Below, in pieces: positions 40,767 to 49,989 of a stretch of 64,000 bases of DNA. A model generated the notes under the pieces. That model did not search any database. It was not told where the DNA came from and worked only from the letters and a program-made list of their open reading frames with translations. The stretch's first letter is position 1; each line of letters opens with the position of its first letter. This stretch comes from Proteiniclasticum aestuarii (GTDB taxonomy: Bacteria; Bacillota; Clostridia; Clostridiales; Clostridiaceae), in assembly GCF_017368455.1 (NCBI RefSeq), contig NZ_JAFNJU010000009.1, forward strand, positions 1 to 64,000, read 5' to 3'. Both the position numbers and the translations under genes were made by a program.

Positions 40767-43700
40767 ATGGAAGTTATAAAGCCCTTAAGCATAGAAATGG
40801 ATTACGCCGACACCCTGAATTACGCCATGGTCCTGAACGGAATCCCGTTCCTGCGTAAAATCACGGTGACCAACCAGTCAGAGAGAGACCTGAAACAGCT
40901 TGAAATCAGCGTCTCCTTTCAGGAGAACATCGCAAAGCGCTTCAGTAGGACCCTGGATGTTCTGCCTTCTGGTCTGGAGGTGGACCTGGGACAGATTACC
41001 GTGGCGCTGAATCCGGAGTATCTGTTCCATCTTACGGAAGCCATGACGGCGCTGATGAAGATCGAAGTCTCTGAAGAAGGAACAGTGCTTATGGAGGAGA
41101 CCAGGGAGGTCCATGTTCTTTCCTACAACGAATGGCAGGGGATGGATACCATGCCTGAAGTGCTCACGGCATTCGTGACGCCCAATCATCCCGTCATCGA
41201 CAACATACTGGTGGAAGCCTCCCATATCCTGAAGGAATCGGGAAAAGACCCGTCCTTTGAAGGGTATCAGAAGGGGGACGTGAACCGTGTCCGGGAACAG
41301 GTCCATGCCATCTTCATGGCGCTGAAGAATCAGGAGATCACCTACATCGGTCCGCCGGCATCCTTTGTGGCCAGAGGACAGAGAGTGCGGCTTTCCAGTG
41401 AAGTGCTGGAGAAGAAGATGGGCACCTGTCTGGACCTTACGCTGCTCTTTGCTTCCTGCCTGGAGGCTGTTTCCATCCATCCGCTCATCATTCTCGTCAA
41501 GGGCCATTCCTTCCTTGGATACTGGCAGGAAGAGGAGTTCTTCCAGGATACGGTGGAGTATGATGCCACCTCCCTGACGAAGCGATCTGCGGAAGGCATG
41601 TCCATCATCGGCGTCCTGGAAACCACGGACATCCGAAACGGACAGAATCTGTCCTTCACCCAGTCGGAAGAACATGCCCTCCACCATCTGAGAAGAGAAG
41701 AGGACTTTCTCCTGTCCATTGATGTGAAAAGAGCAAGAGCCGGAGGGATCAGGCCACTACCCGAGAGGCTTCTGGTGAATGGCCAGTATGTGCAGAGAAA
41801 AGAGAAGAGCCTGGAAGAGCGGACAAATGAGCTTCCTGAACTGAAGGAAGTGGTGAAACTGGTGGAGGAAAAGACGGAAAAGGTCCTGGATAGAAAGACA
41901 CTCTGGGAAAGAAAACTTCTGGATCTCAGTCTTCGAAACAGCCTCCTTAACTATGTGCCGGGCAGAAAAGGCATCGAGCTTCTGGTGAAGAATCTTCATG
42001 CTCTGGAAGATATGCTTTATGAGGGCATGGAATTTCAGGTGCTCTCGAAAGTGTCCGATCATGAAAACAGAGAAGGAGAAATCCTGTCTAGAGCCGCGGA
42101 CTATTTCACCGCCTACGGACCGCTCCTGGAAGGAGAGTTCCAGCAGAGAAAGCTTCGCACGCTGATGGAGGATGAAAACCTGGAGAAGAAGCTCACAAGG
42201 ATGTACCGGGATGCCAGAACCCATCTGGAGGAATCGGGGGCAAACAGTCTCTTTCTGACCATGGGTGTGCTCAAATGGTATGAAAACAGCAGATCTAGCA
42301 AGGAACGCTATGCACCGCTGCTTCTGATTCCTGTGGAGATGAAGAAGAAAGTGGGCAGAAACGCCTACACCGTCTCTGCAAGAGAAGAGGATACGATGGT
42401 GAACGTCACACTTCTGGAAAAGCTGAAGCAGGATTTCGATCTGGAGATAACGGGACTTTCTGATCTGCCGCTGGATGAAAAGGGTGTGGATGTGATGAAG
42501 GTCCTATGCACGGTCAGAAATGCCGTGCTCGGTCAGAAGAGATGGGATGTGCTGGATGAAGTGCATCTGGGACTCTTTTCCTTCTCCCGATTCATCATGT
42601 GGAACGACATCAGAAATCATGGAGAGGACCTGAAGAGAAACAAGGTGATCCATTCGCTCATGGAAGGAAAACTGACCTTTGAGGCGGAAAAGATACGGAG
42701 AGATCCGATCATGCTGGATGAAGTGATCTCCCCTTCGGAGATTCTCCTGCCGGTAAGCACCGATGCCAGTCAGCTTCAGGCCGTGAATGCGGCGGTGAAA
42801 GGAACATCCTTTGTCCTCCACGGACCTCCGGGCACTGGGAAATCCCAGACCATCACCACCATCATCGCCAATGCGCTCTACCAGGGGAAAAGGGTTCTTT
42901 TCGTGGCGGAGAAAATGGCAGCGCTGTCTGTGGTTCAGAGAAGACTGGAGAGCCTTGGGCTTGGGCACTTTTCACTGGAAGTGCATTCCAATAAAAGCAG
43001 GAAGACCCATATTCTGAAGAAGCTGGAAGAGACCACAAAGATGGTCTCCAGAGGTGAGGTGGATTTCGAAGAGGAAGCCCTGAAGCTGAAGAAGCTCCGG
43101 GGAGAACTCAATGAAGTGGTAGGATCGCTCTATAGATCCTACGGTTTTGACCTGTCCGCCTATGAACTCATGGGGAAACTGGAATATCTGGAATCCGCTC
43201 CAGAGATCGAAGGACTGGATATCCGGTATGAAGCACTTACCAGAGACCAGATGGAGGAGCTTTTCCTTCTGGGCAGAGAACTCCGATCCATCGCAGAAAC
43301 CATAGGAGAATATGCGGATGCACCACTGAAAGGCATCGGCCTCACAGACTACACCTTCGATCTGAAGAGTCAGGTGGAGAAGGAAATCGATCAACTGAAG
43401 GAGAAAGCGGAAAAACTGGGCAGTCTCACCGATGCGCTCATGAACGAACTCTCTCTGAAGGATCTGAGCGTGAAGAGCAAGCTGGATGCGCTCCATGGTC
43501 TCCTTACGAAACTGGAGGAGACATCGATCTCCAGAGGACACCTCTTCCATGAAGACGGCTATCGGCTGGATCTTCTGGAAAACGCCGCTCTACTGGCAGA
43601 AAAGAAGGAACAGCTGGAAGAAAAGCTTCTGACAGAGTATGAGTCCAGTCTCTTTCTTCTGAATGAAAAGGAGCTGAGAGACACTTTCCTCAAGGCGGAG

Positions 43701-46541
43701 GAGAAGTTCATCCTGCTGAGGGGCATGACCCGGAAGAAGGTCACAAGAGTGCTGTCTGCACAGAGAAGAGGCAAAGAGGTAACCGAAGAAGAGACCCTCC
43801 CACTCCTTAACCAGATGGAAGAGAAGAGAAAACTGGAATCGTCCCTTGACGAGATCCTGAGTGGTCTTGGCGTTTCCGACAAGCCGTTCAGCAGTGCGAT
43901 AGAGGGGAAGACATCGGAGTATCTGAGACGCATCATGGCGGAGCTAGAGACCTTCAGAAGCCTCTTCCGTCAGATTGACCTGAAGGGTGAAGAAAAAGCG
44001 CTCATGGTCTTCAAAGAGATTCGTAAAGAAACATCCCAGGCCTTTCTTCAGGCTTATTCAATCTTCGAGAAGGACTACACCACCCTGAAAGAGAAGCTTT
44101 CACTGGATGTGGAAACCCTTCCGGGTCTGGAAGGGAACTGGGCCTATCGGTTCTTCGACAGGCTTACGACCTATGGATACAATCTGGAGGCTCTGAGGGA
44201 ATGGACAACCTATAACAGACTCATCGAGAAGGCGAAGAAAAAAGAGCTGATGCCGATGATTCGTGCTTATGAAGATGGAACCCTATCCGGAAAGGATGCG
44301 GAAGAAGCCCTGAAGAAAAGTCTCTATAAGGGGGCCTTCCTCTATATTCTGTCGAAGGAGCCTCTTCTTCAGACGGTGACGGGCAGACAGTACATGGAAA
44401 AAATCGCCTACTTCAGGGAAGTCACGGAAAAATACGAGGATCTGGCCAAGAGAGAAATCCAGCATGTGCTGGCCTCCAGAGTGCCCAATATGATGAAGGA
44501 AGCCAATGGTTCCTCGGAAGTGGGGATCCTGCAGAGAGCCATACGAAGTGGTGGTCGCGGCATGACCCTGAGAAGTCTCTTTGACAGACTGCCGAACCTT
44601 CTACCGCGAATCACGCCCTGCATGCTCATGAGTCCTCTATCTGTGGCCCAGTATCTGGGTACATCCAGGGAATACTTTGATCTGGTCATCTTCGACGAAG
44701 CTTCTCAGATGCCTACGGCGGAATCCGTGGGTGCCATGGCCAGAGGAAAGGAAGTGGTCATTGTTGGTGATCCCAAGCAGCTGCCGCCTACCACATTCTT
44801 CAGTACGTCCAGCGGCAAAGTGGAAGAGGAAGATGGCGTCATGGAGGATCTGGATAACATTCTGGAGGATGCGCTGGCCTTATCCATGCCGGAAACCTCA
44901 CTGCTCTGGCACTACAGAAGTCGACATGAAAGCCTCATCGCCTACAGCAACAGGACCTACTATGACAATGACCTCTACACCTATCCCTCACCGGGAGAAC
45001 TGAAATCAAAGGTCAGCTATCAGTATGTGGAAGCCACCTATGGCAGAGGCGGCACCAGAGCCAACCGAAAGGAAGCGGAAGCGGTGGTTGCTGAAATCAT
45101 GATGCGCCTGCAGGATGAGAAAAGAAGAGACGATTCCATAGGGGTTGTCACCTTCAGCATGGCGCAGAAAGACATGATTGAAGATACACTCTCTGAAGCG
45201 CTGAAGAACTACCCTGCAATCGAAGAAAGAATCCTTGCCATGGACGAGCCTGTTTTCGTGAAGAATCTGGAGAATGTCCAGGGAGATGAGCGGGATGTGA
45301 TTCTGTTCAGCATCGGGTATGGACCGGACGAGGAAGGAAAGATCACGCTGAATTTCGGACCCCTCAACAGAGAAAACGGATGGAAGAGGCTGAATGTGGC
45401 CATCACAAGATCCAAAAAGGAGATGAAGATCTTCACCAGCATCCGTCCAGAAATGATGGACACGTCCAGAACCTCTTCCCAGGGCATACATGACCTGAAA
45501 GGATTTCTGGACTATGCGCGAAGAGGCAGCCAGCCGGTGGACCTTAAAGAGGTGAAGTCTCGGGTGCAGAAGGACACCCTTGCCGATGCCATCCGAAAAG
45601 AGCTCTTAGCTAAGGGCCTTCAGGTGGACATCCGCGTCGGCGCTTCCCGATACAAGGTGGATCTGGCCGTGGTGAACGAAGAGCAGCCGGAGGAATATCT
45701 TCTGGGCATACTCTGCCAGGGCGAATCCTACAGAAATGCCAAGAGCGCGCGCGATCGTGACATTCTGCAGGAAATGGTTCTGGAAGGACTTGGATGGAAT
45801 CTTCTGAAAGTCTATCCCATGGACTGGATGGAGAACAGTCAGCGGGAAGTGGAGAGGATTCTGGAGAAAGTCAGAGAGATCCGCAGCGGCACCATGAAAA
45901 CGGAAGAGGGGGCGAAGAGCCAGGGCCTTGGCATCGGGAATCTCATTTCACAGGAGGAGAAGCCGGAAGAATCCCGTGAGGAAGAGGGCCTTTCAAGAGC
46001 CTACGTGGAAGCGATGTTTGATCACAGACCCATGAGCGCAGAAGAATTCAGAATGCCCAAGAACACCAGAGATATCAAGGATACGCTGATGAAGATCATT
46101 CATGTGGAAGCGCCCATCAGTCTGAATCTGCTCTACAGACAGACACTGAAAGCCTTTGGCGTACGGTACACACAGAAAAGCGTAGACACCATCGACACCA
46201 TTCTATCGGGTCTCGGATATGAGATCGTGGAAAGAGAGGGACAGTATTTCATCTATGGAGAGGATCAGGAACCTGGTGTCAGCTTCTTCCGGTATGCCAC
46301 TAGGGAAATGAAAAGAGAGGCGGAGGATCTTCCTCCGGAAGAAATTCAGCTGGCCATAGAGGATGTGGTGACGAAGCAGGTTTCCATTCCGGAGGAGAGT
46401 CTGGTCACTGAAGTGCTGAAGCTCTTCGGTTATGCCCGAGGAAACGAGAAGCTGGAGGAGAAGGTGCGAAAGATCCTTCATAAGACAGCGGAAGAGTCCA
46501 TGATGAAAGAGGAAAACGGAAACTTCACAGCCAGAATCTGA
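40767..46541 (+). CDS. DUF4011 / SF1 helicase / REase-like / DUF3320 protein, candidate Hhe-type defence protein
   Basis: A 1924-residue protein. An N-terminal region contains a transglutaminase-like Cys-His segment (GTCLDLTLLFASCLEAVSIHPLIIL then KGHSFLGYW, near 218). DUF4011 starts near 365 (WERKLLDLSLRNSLLNYVPG). The SF1 helicase has Walker A GPPGTGKSQT near 685, a long coiled insert, then DEASQM near 1310, GDPKQLPPT, WHYRSRHESLIAYSN and NVAITRSKKEM. An MTES_1575-type PD-(D/E)xK-like domain lies near 1600-1710, and a DUF3320-like tail ends the chain. The first nuclease acid is present (VDLAV), but the usual ECD is LCQ here. The plan resembles the single-gene Hhe antiphage system (DUF4011-helicase-Vsr) described by Gao and colleagues in 2020. 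ATG 40767 follows AAGGAGGA. Confidence 0.85.
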   Translation: MEVIKPLSIEMDYADTLNYAMVLNGIPFLRKITVTNQSERDLKQLEISVSFQENIAKRFSRTLDVLPSGLEVDLGQITVALNPEYLFHLTEAMTALMKIEVSEEGTVLMEETREVHVLSYNEWQGMDTMPEVLTAFVTPNHPVIDNILVEASHILKESGKDPSFEGYQKGDVNRVREQVHAIFMALKNQEITYIGPPASFVARGQRVRLSSEVLEKKMGTCLDLTLLFASCLEAVSIHPLIILVKGHSFLGYWQEEEFFQDTVEYDATSLTKRSAEGMSIIGVLETTDIRNGQNLSFTQSEEHALHHLRREEDFLLSIDVKRARAGGIRPLPERLLVNGQYVQRKEKSLEERTNELPELKEVVKLVEEKTEKVLDRKTLWERKLLDLSLRNSLLNYVPGRKGIELLVKNLHALEDMLYEGMEFQVLSKVSDHENREGEILSRAADYFTAYGPLLEGEFQQRKLRTLMEDENLEKKLTRMYRDARTHLEESGANSLFLTMGVLKWYENSRSSKERYAPLLLIPVEMKKKVGRNAYTVSAREEDTMVNVTLLEKLKQDFDLEITGLSDLPLDEKGVDVMKVLCTVRNAVLGQKRWDVLDEVHLGLFSFSRFIMWNDIRNHGEDLKRNKVIHSLMEGKLTFEAEKIRRDPIMLDEVISPSEILLPVSTDASQLQAVNAAVKGTSFVLHGPPGTGKSQTITTIIANALYQGKRVLFVAEKMAALSVVQRRLESLGLGHFSLEVHSNKSRKTHILKKLEETTKMVSRGEVDFEEEALKLKKLRGELNEVVGSLYRSYGFDLSAYELMGKLEYLESAPEIEGLDIRYEALTRDQMEELFLLGRELRSIAETIGEYADAPLKGIGLTDYTFDLKSQVEKEIDQLKEKAEKLGSLTDALMNELSLKDLSVKSKLDALHGLLTKLEETSISRGHLFHEDGYRLDLLENAALLAEKKEQLEEKLLTEYESSLFLLNEKELRDTFLKAEEKFILLRGMTRKKVTRVLSAQRRGKEVTEEETLPLLNQMEEKRKLESSLDEILSGLGVSDKPFSSAIEGKTSEYLRRIMAELETFRSLFRQIDLKGEEKALMVFKEIRKETSQAFLQAYSIFEKDYTTLKEKLSLDVETLPGLEGNWAYRFFDRLTTYGYNLEALREWTTYNRLIEKAKKKELMPMIRAYEDGTLSGKDAEEALKKSLYKGAFLYILSKEPLLQTVTGRQYMEKIAYFREVTEKYEDLAKREIQHVLASRVPNMMKEANGSSEVGILQRAIRSGGRGMTLRSLFDRLPNLLPRITPCMLMSPLSVAQYLGTSREYFDLVIFDEASQMPTAESVGAMARGKEVVIVGDPKQLPPTTFFSTSSGKVEEEDGVMEDLDNILEDALALSMPETSLLWHYRSRHESLIAYSNRTYYDNDLYTYPSPGELKSKVSYQYVEATYGRGGTRANRKEAEAVVAEIMMRLQDEKRRDDSIGVVTFSMAQKDMIEDTLSEALKNYPAIEERILAMDEPVFVKNLENVQGDERDVILFSIGYGPDEEGKITLNFGPLNRENGWKRLNVAITRSKKEMKIFTSIRPEMMDTSRTSSQGIHDLKGFLDYARRGSQPVDLKEVKSRVQKDTLADAIRKELLAKGLQVDIRVGASRYKVDLAVVNEEQPEEYLLGILCQGESYRNAKSARDRDILQEMVLEGLGWNLLKVYPMDWMENSQREVERILEKVREIRSGTMKTEEGAKSQGLGIGNLISQEEKPEESREEEGLSRAYVEAMFDHRPMSAEEFRMPKNTRDIKDTLMKIIHVEAPISLNLLYRQTLKAFGVRYTQKSVDTIDTILSGLGYEIVEREGQYFIYGEDQEPGVSFFRYATREMKREAEDLPPEEIQLAIEDVVTKQVSIPEESLVTEVLKLFGYARGNEKLEEKVRKILHKTAEESMMKEENGNFTARI

Positions 46542-46546
46542 AAAGG

Positions 46547-46592
46547 AAAGAAGGAAGCGCAGTCTGATCTGATCAGCTGCGCTTCCTTCTTT
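46547..46592. terminator. Bidirectional terminator between helicase and decarboxylase genes
   Basis: AAAGAAGGAAGCGCAG (46547-46562) and CTGCGCTTCCTTCTTT (46577-46592) form a perfect 16-bp stem with a TGATCTGATCA-type loop. It terminates both converging transcripts. Confidence 0.9.
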
Positions 46593-46602
46593 ATACCGTC
46601 TG

Positions 46603-48063
46603 TTACAGTGCCGGATTCTCCTTGAGGACAAAAATCCGGTCTTTCTCTCGGGATCCGGACTTCAGTATGTTCGCGTTCTCGGCGTAGTAGGCGTCCAGGG
46701 CATCAAGGATCTCCTCCGTGATCACTTCTCCGGGCAGAAGAAGGGGGATGCCTGGCGGGTAAGGCACGACTTTTTCTGCGCAGATTCTCCCGGAAGCCTC
46801 CTTGAGAAGCACTTCTTCCATGGATAGATGGAGCACTTCGTTTTCCGAGAATCTTCGAATCGGCACCTGCATTCTCATGGAGTGATGTGATGGATGTTCT
46901 TCCATTGCTTCAGACCATCTTTTTTCGTTCTTCCGTGAAATGGCCTTGAGCGCATGAGCGATCCGTGCCAGATCCTCCTTCTTGTCGAAAGGCGTCAGGA
47001 TGAAAATGAGATTCTTTCCTTCGGTCATTTCACACTGGATCTGATGCTCTTCCCGAAGGATCCGATCCATCTCAGCACCAGGAAATGGCGCATTGATGAC
47101 CAGTCTGGTTTCATCGAAGAGAGGCACCTCTTTCTTGCCGAGAATCCGGATGCCGGGAATCTTCATAAGATTGCTTTTCAGAGCGGTGATTTCTTTAAGC
47201 AGCGACTGGTATGAAGCGTCTCCCTTTTCCTCCATGTAGTATCTTGCCATCTCCATGGAAGCAAGAAGCGGATAGGAGGGACTGCTGCTCTGGAAAACAC
47301 GATGATAGTGGCGAATCCGATACCGTTCCTCCTCCGTGAGCTTTTCTGACAGGTTCAGCACCGAGCCCTGGGTGAGACTGGGCAGGGTCTTATGGAAGCT
47401 GACGCTGGAGGCGTGAGCCCCTGACTTCAGAGAAGAATCCGGAAGCAGGGGAGAAAAAGGAAAATGCGCCCCATGGGCTTCATCCACCAGGAGATACAGG
47501 CCATGTCTGTCGCAGTACTCCGACAGCGGGGCAATGTCCGTGACCATCCCGTGATAGGTGGGGGAAGTCAGGATCACCGCCTGAGCCTTCGGATTGGCTT
47601 GATGAACACGCATCAGCTCATTAAGGGTGATGAAGGACGGCAGATTGAACTCTTCCACCATTTCAGGAAGGAGGTAAGCAGGTTTCAGATCAAGGAGAGA
47701 GATGGCATGGTAGATGCTCTGGTGGCAGTTCCGCTGAACAAGAACAGTCTCTTCTCTTTTCAGGAGTCCGAAGATCATAGCGTAATTGGAAGCCGTGCTT
47801 CCGTTGACGCAGTAGAGGCTTTCCTTTGAACCCATGGTCCGGGTGAGAAGCGCCTGGGACCTGGCGATGATTTCTTCGGGGTAGTGGAGATTGTCTGTGC
47901 CTTCCACTTCCGTCACATCAAAACTGTAGAGATTCTCTTTCAGGATGGAAAGCTCCTCGATGGTCTCTTCATTCCGATGACCAGGCATATGAAACCTGGC
48001 GTTCTTCTCCTTGGCATAATCCAGGAGACCCTGGATCAGAGGAAGCCTGTCGTAGCGGATCAT
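46603..48063 (-). CDS. Orn/Lys/Arg decarboxylase-family PLP enzyme
   Basis: A 486-residue fold-type I PLP enzyme. It has FHMPGHR near the N-terminus, VNGSTASNYAMIFGLL, the cofactor Asp in LLVDEAHGAHF, and the PLP lysine in VSFHKTLPSLTQGS. The C-terminal VPYPPGIPLLLPGEVI is the family signature. It would make a polyamine or cadaverine from Arg, Orn or Lys; which one cannot be told. Its start overlaps the stop of the SCIFF maturase gene by four bases, so the two are co-translated. Whether it acts on the ranthipeptide or only shares the transcript is unknown. Confidence 0.9.
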   Translation of the reverse strand: MIRYDRLPLIQGLLDYAKEKNARFHMPGHRNEETIEELSILKENLYSFDVTEVEGTDNLHYPEEIIARSQALLTRTMGSKESLYCVNGSTASNYAMIFGLLKREETVLVQRNCHQSIYHAISLLDLKPAYLLPEMVEEFNLPSFITLNELMRVHQANPKAQAVILTSPTYHGMVTDIAPLSEYCDRHGLYLLVDEAHGAHFPFSPLLPDSSLKSGAHASSVSFHKTLPSLTQGSVLNLSEKLTEEERYRIRHYHRVFQSSSPSYPLLASMEMARYYMEEKGDASYQSLLKEITALKSNLMKIPGIRILGKKEVPLFDETRLVINAPFPGAEMDRILREEHQIQCEMTEGKNLIFILTPFDKKEDLARIAHALKAISRKNEKRWSEAMEEHPSHHSMRMQVPIRRFSENEVLHLSMEEVLLKEASGRICAEKVVPYPPGIPLLLPGEVITEEILDALDAYYAENANILKSGSREKDRIFVLKENPAL

Positions 48064-49478
48064 AGAAACAGCACCTCTTCACGGGTTTCTGCTGCATCTT
48101 CTTCCGGTCCATCGATCATTCTTTTCGCTTCAATCATGATGGCGCATTCCAGACGCTTTCTCTGCATTTCACAGCCGATCTTGTAGGGCTTGTGGATGTC
48201 TCCATTGAAACTGATGGCGTTGGCGTGACAGCCTCCGGAACAGTAGAACTTGGAGAAGCAGGTTCTGCAGTCCTCTTTGGTATAGACATGGGCGTTTTTG
48301 AAGTACGTCTGCATTTCCTCTGGCAGGTGGACTTCCTCTTCCATGATGTTGCCCATCTTATAGGTTTCATTGCCTACGAACTGATGACAGGGATAGATGT
48401 CTCCCTCAGGGGTGATGGAGAGGTACTCGGTGCCTGCTCCGCATCCTGTTATGCGCTTGATCACGCAGGGGCCCTGTGTGAGATCCACGATGAAATGGAA
48501 GAAGCTGAAGGGGTCTCCTTTGACCTTCATATCCGCATACTCCAGAGCGAGCTTCTCGTATTCCGCTAGAATCTCCGGCAGGTCCTCTTCTCTGATGGCG
48601 TAGGGATTCTCATCGGCTGAAACCACAGGCTCCATGGACGTATGCACAAATCCCAGTTCCTTGAAGTGCTTCACGTCTTCGGAGAAATCCAGACTGTTTC
48701 TGGTGAAGGTTCCTCTGATGTAGTAGGTCTTGTTTCCTCTTTTCTCCACCAGCTTTTTGAACTTGGGTACGATGAGGTCATAACTTCCTGTATCCACCAT
48801 GGTCAGTCTCATGTCGTCATTGATTTTCTTTCTTCCATCTAGAGAAAGAACAGCATTGTGCATATGCTCATTGATGAAATCGATCTTCTTGTCATCCAGC
48901 AGCACACCGTTGGTGGTGATGGTGAATCTGAAGTTTTTGTTTCGTTCCTGTCCCAGTCTGTTTCCGTAATGGACCAGTTCTTTCACCACATCGAAGTTCA
49001 TGAGAGGTTCTCCGCCGAAGAAGTCTACTTCGAGATTTCTTCTGTTTCCTGAATGTTCCACGAGAAATTCCAGCGCTCTTTTTCCGACGGAAAGAGGCAT
49101 CAGGCATTTTGCACCGCCGAAATCTCCCTGCTGGGCAAAGCAGTATCTGCACTTCAGATTACAGTCGTGGGCGATATTCAGGCACAAGGCTTTGATCACC
49201 GGTTTTCTGTTTCTGAAGGCTGCCAGTTCAGGGTAGGTGTCTTCCGTATAGAGCAGGCCTTCCTTTTCCAGCTCCTCTACTTCCTTTAGGGATGCGCTGA
49301 TTTCTTGCGGTTCATAACCGTCCATTCGTGCATGAAGCGCTCTTTCATCCATCTGGCCGTTTCTATAGGCTTCGTAATGATCCAGAAGATCATAGGTGAC
49401 ATCGTCCACCACGTGGACGGATCCTCCATTGACATCCATGACGATATTGAGTCCGTTCATCCTGTATTTATGTATCAT
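48060..49478 (-). CDS. scfB: SCIFF/ranthipeptide radical SAM maturase
   Basis: A 472-residue radical SAM enzyme with the cluster motif C-x3-C-x2-C in NIAHDCNLKCRYCFA. A C-terminal SPASM/twitch region holds auxiliary-cluster cysteines (CGAGTEYLSITPEGDIYPCHQF, then CRTCFSKFYCSGGCHANA). The N-terminal part (MDVNGGSVHVVDDVTYDLLDHY) is the RiPP recognition domain. It forms thioether bonds between Cys residues and acceptor residues in the SCIFF peptide, as shown for homologues such as CteB. An AGGAGG site precedes the ATG at 49478. The precursor gene is immediately upstream. Confidence 0.94.
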   Translation of the reverse strand: MIHKYRMNGLNIVMDVNGGSVHVVDDVTYDLLDHYEAYRNGQMDERALHARMDGYEPQEISASLKEVEELEKEGLLYTEDTYPELAAFRNRKPVIKALCLNIAHDCNLKCRYCFAQQGDFGGAKCLMPLSVGKRALEFLVEHSGNRRNLEVDFFGGEPLMNFDVVKELVHYGNRLGQERNKNFRFTITTNGVLLDDKKIDFINEHMHNAVLSLDGRKKINDDMRLTMVDTGSYDLIVPKFKKLVEKRGNKTYYIRGTFTRNSLDFSEDVKHFKELGFVHTSMEPVVSADENPYAIREEDLPEILAEYEKLALEYADMKVKGDPFSFFHFIVDLTQGPCVIKRITGCGAGTEYLSITPEGDIYPCHQFVGNETYKMGNIMEEEVHLPEEMQTYFKNAHVYTKEDCRTCFSKFYCSGGCHANAISFNGDIHKPYKIGCEMQRKRLECAIMIEAKRMIDGPEEDAAETREEVLFL

Positions 49479-49507
49479 ATTGTTTTTCCTCCTGAGTGAT
49501 AAATGAA

Positions 49508-49546
49508 ATAAGAAAAAGAAAAGGGAATGATGTTCGCATCACGCCC
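49508..49546 (-). terminator. Attenuator between the SCIFF peptide gene and its maturase
   Basis: On the minus strand GGGCGTGATG pairs with CATCATTCCC around CGAA, followed by a long TTTTCTTTTTCTT tract. It would let many more precursor than maturase transcripts accumulate. Confidence 0.7.
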
Positions 49547-49561
49547 TTCACTTCACGTTAT

Positions 49562-49711
49562 CTATCTGTCTGCATTCTCACATTCCTGATTTGCTACAGT
49601 ACAGGAAGTTTTGCAGGCGGACTGGCAGGATGTCTGGCATTCTCCGCAGCCTCCCTTGATAACGCTTTTCTTTAGAGTGCTTTTTGTCAGTGTCTTGATG
49701 TGTTTTTTCAT
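49562..49711 (-). CDS. scfA: SCIFF ranthipeptide precursor
   Basis: A 49-residue precursor of the 'six cysteines in forty-five residues' family. A basic leader (MKKHIKTLTKSTLKKSVIKGG) precedes a core with Cys22, 25, 29, 33, 37 and 44 and several Thr/Ser acceptors between them. A longer in-frame reading exists, but ATG 49711 follows AGGAGGTTTTCAC and matches the family start exactly. The mature peptide carries sactipeptide-like thioethers to non-alpha carbons. Proposed roles in Clostridia include signalling, but the function is not settled. Confidence 0.93.
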   Translation of the reverse strand: MKKHIKTLTKSTLKKSVIKGGCGECQTSCQSACKTSCTVANQECENADR

Positions 49712-49907
49712 AGTGAAAACCTCCTCTAAATAGTGCGTAAATATTATATCACATAGAACGGATTTTGTATTTAAATTAACGCGAGGAAACTTCATTAGAG
49801 AAAATTTTAAAGTGAATGCGACCTTAGGAGATGTACAGTGCATGTACTCTGAAAATAATGAAGGGACTGATGAATTTCTCCACAAATGTTCCGAAGCTGC
49901 ATTGAAA

Positions 49908-49938
49908 TCATTATCATTTTAAAGGATAATGATAATGA
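49908..49938 (+). promoter_or_regulatory. Fur-like dyad in the scfA/SGNH intergenic region
   Basis: TCATTATCATT and AATGATAATGA form an 11-bp perfect inverted repeat with a 9-base spacer. The ATAATGATAATG arm closely resembles the GATAATGATAAT unit of Fur boxes. It lies about 50 bases before the SGNH hydrolase start and about 200 bases before scfA on the other strand. Confidence 0.55.
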
Positions 49939-49989
49939 AAACAAAACCGGGATCTTCAGTGGATCCTATGACAAAAGGAGTAGACTTCG

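Noticed and set aside
46603-49711. Treating the SCIFF operon as a new bacteriocin system
   Set aside because: The precursor and maturase match the known SCIFF/ranthipeptide pair that is nearly universal in Clostridia, and there is no immunity or exporter gene beside it.
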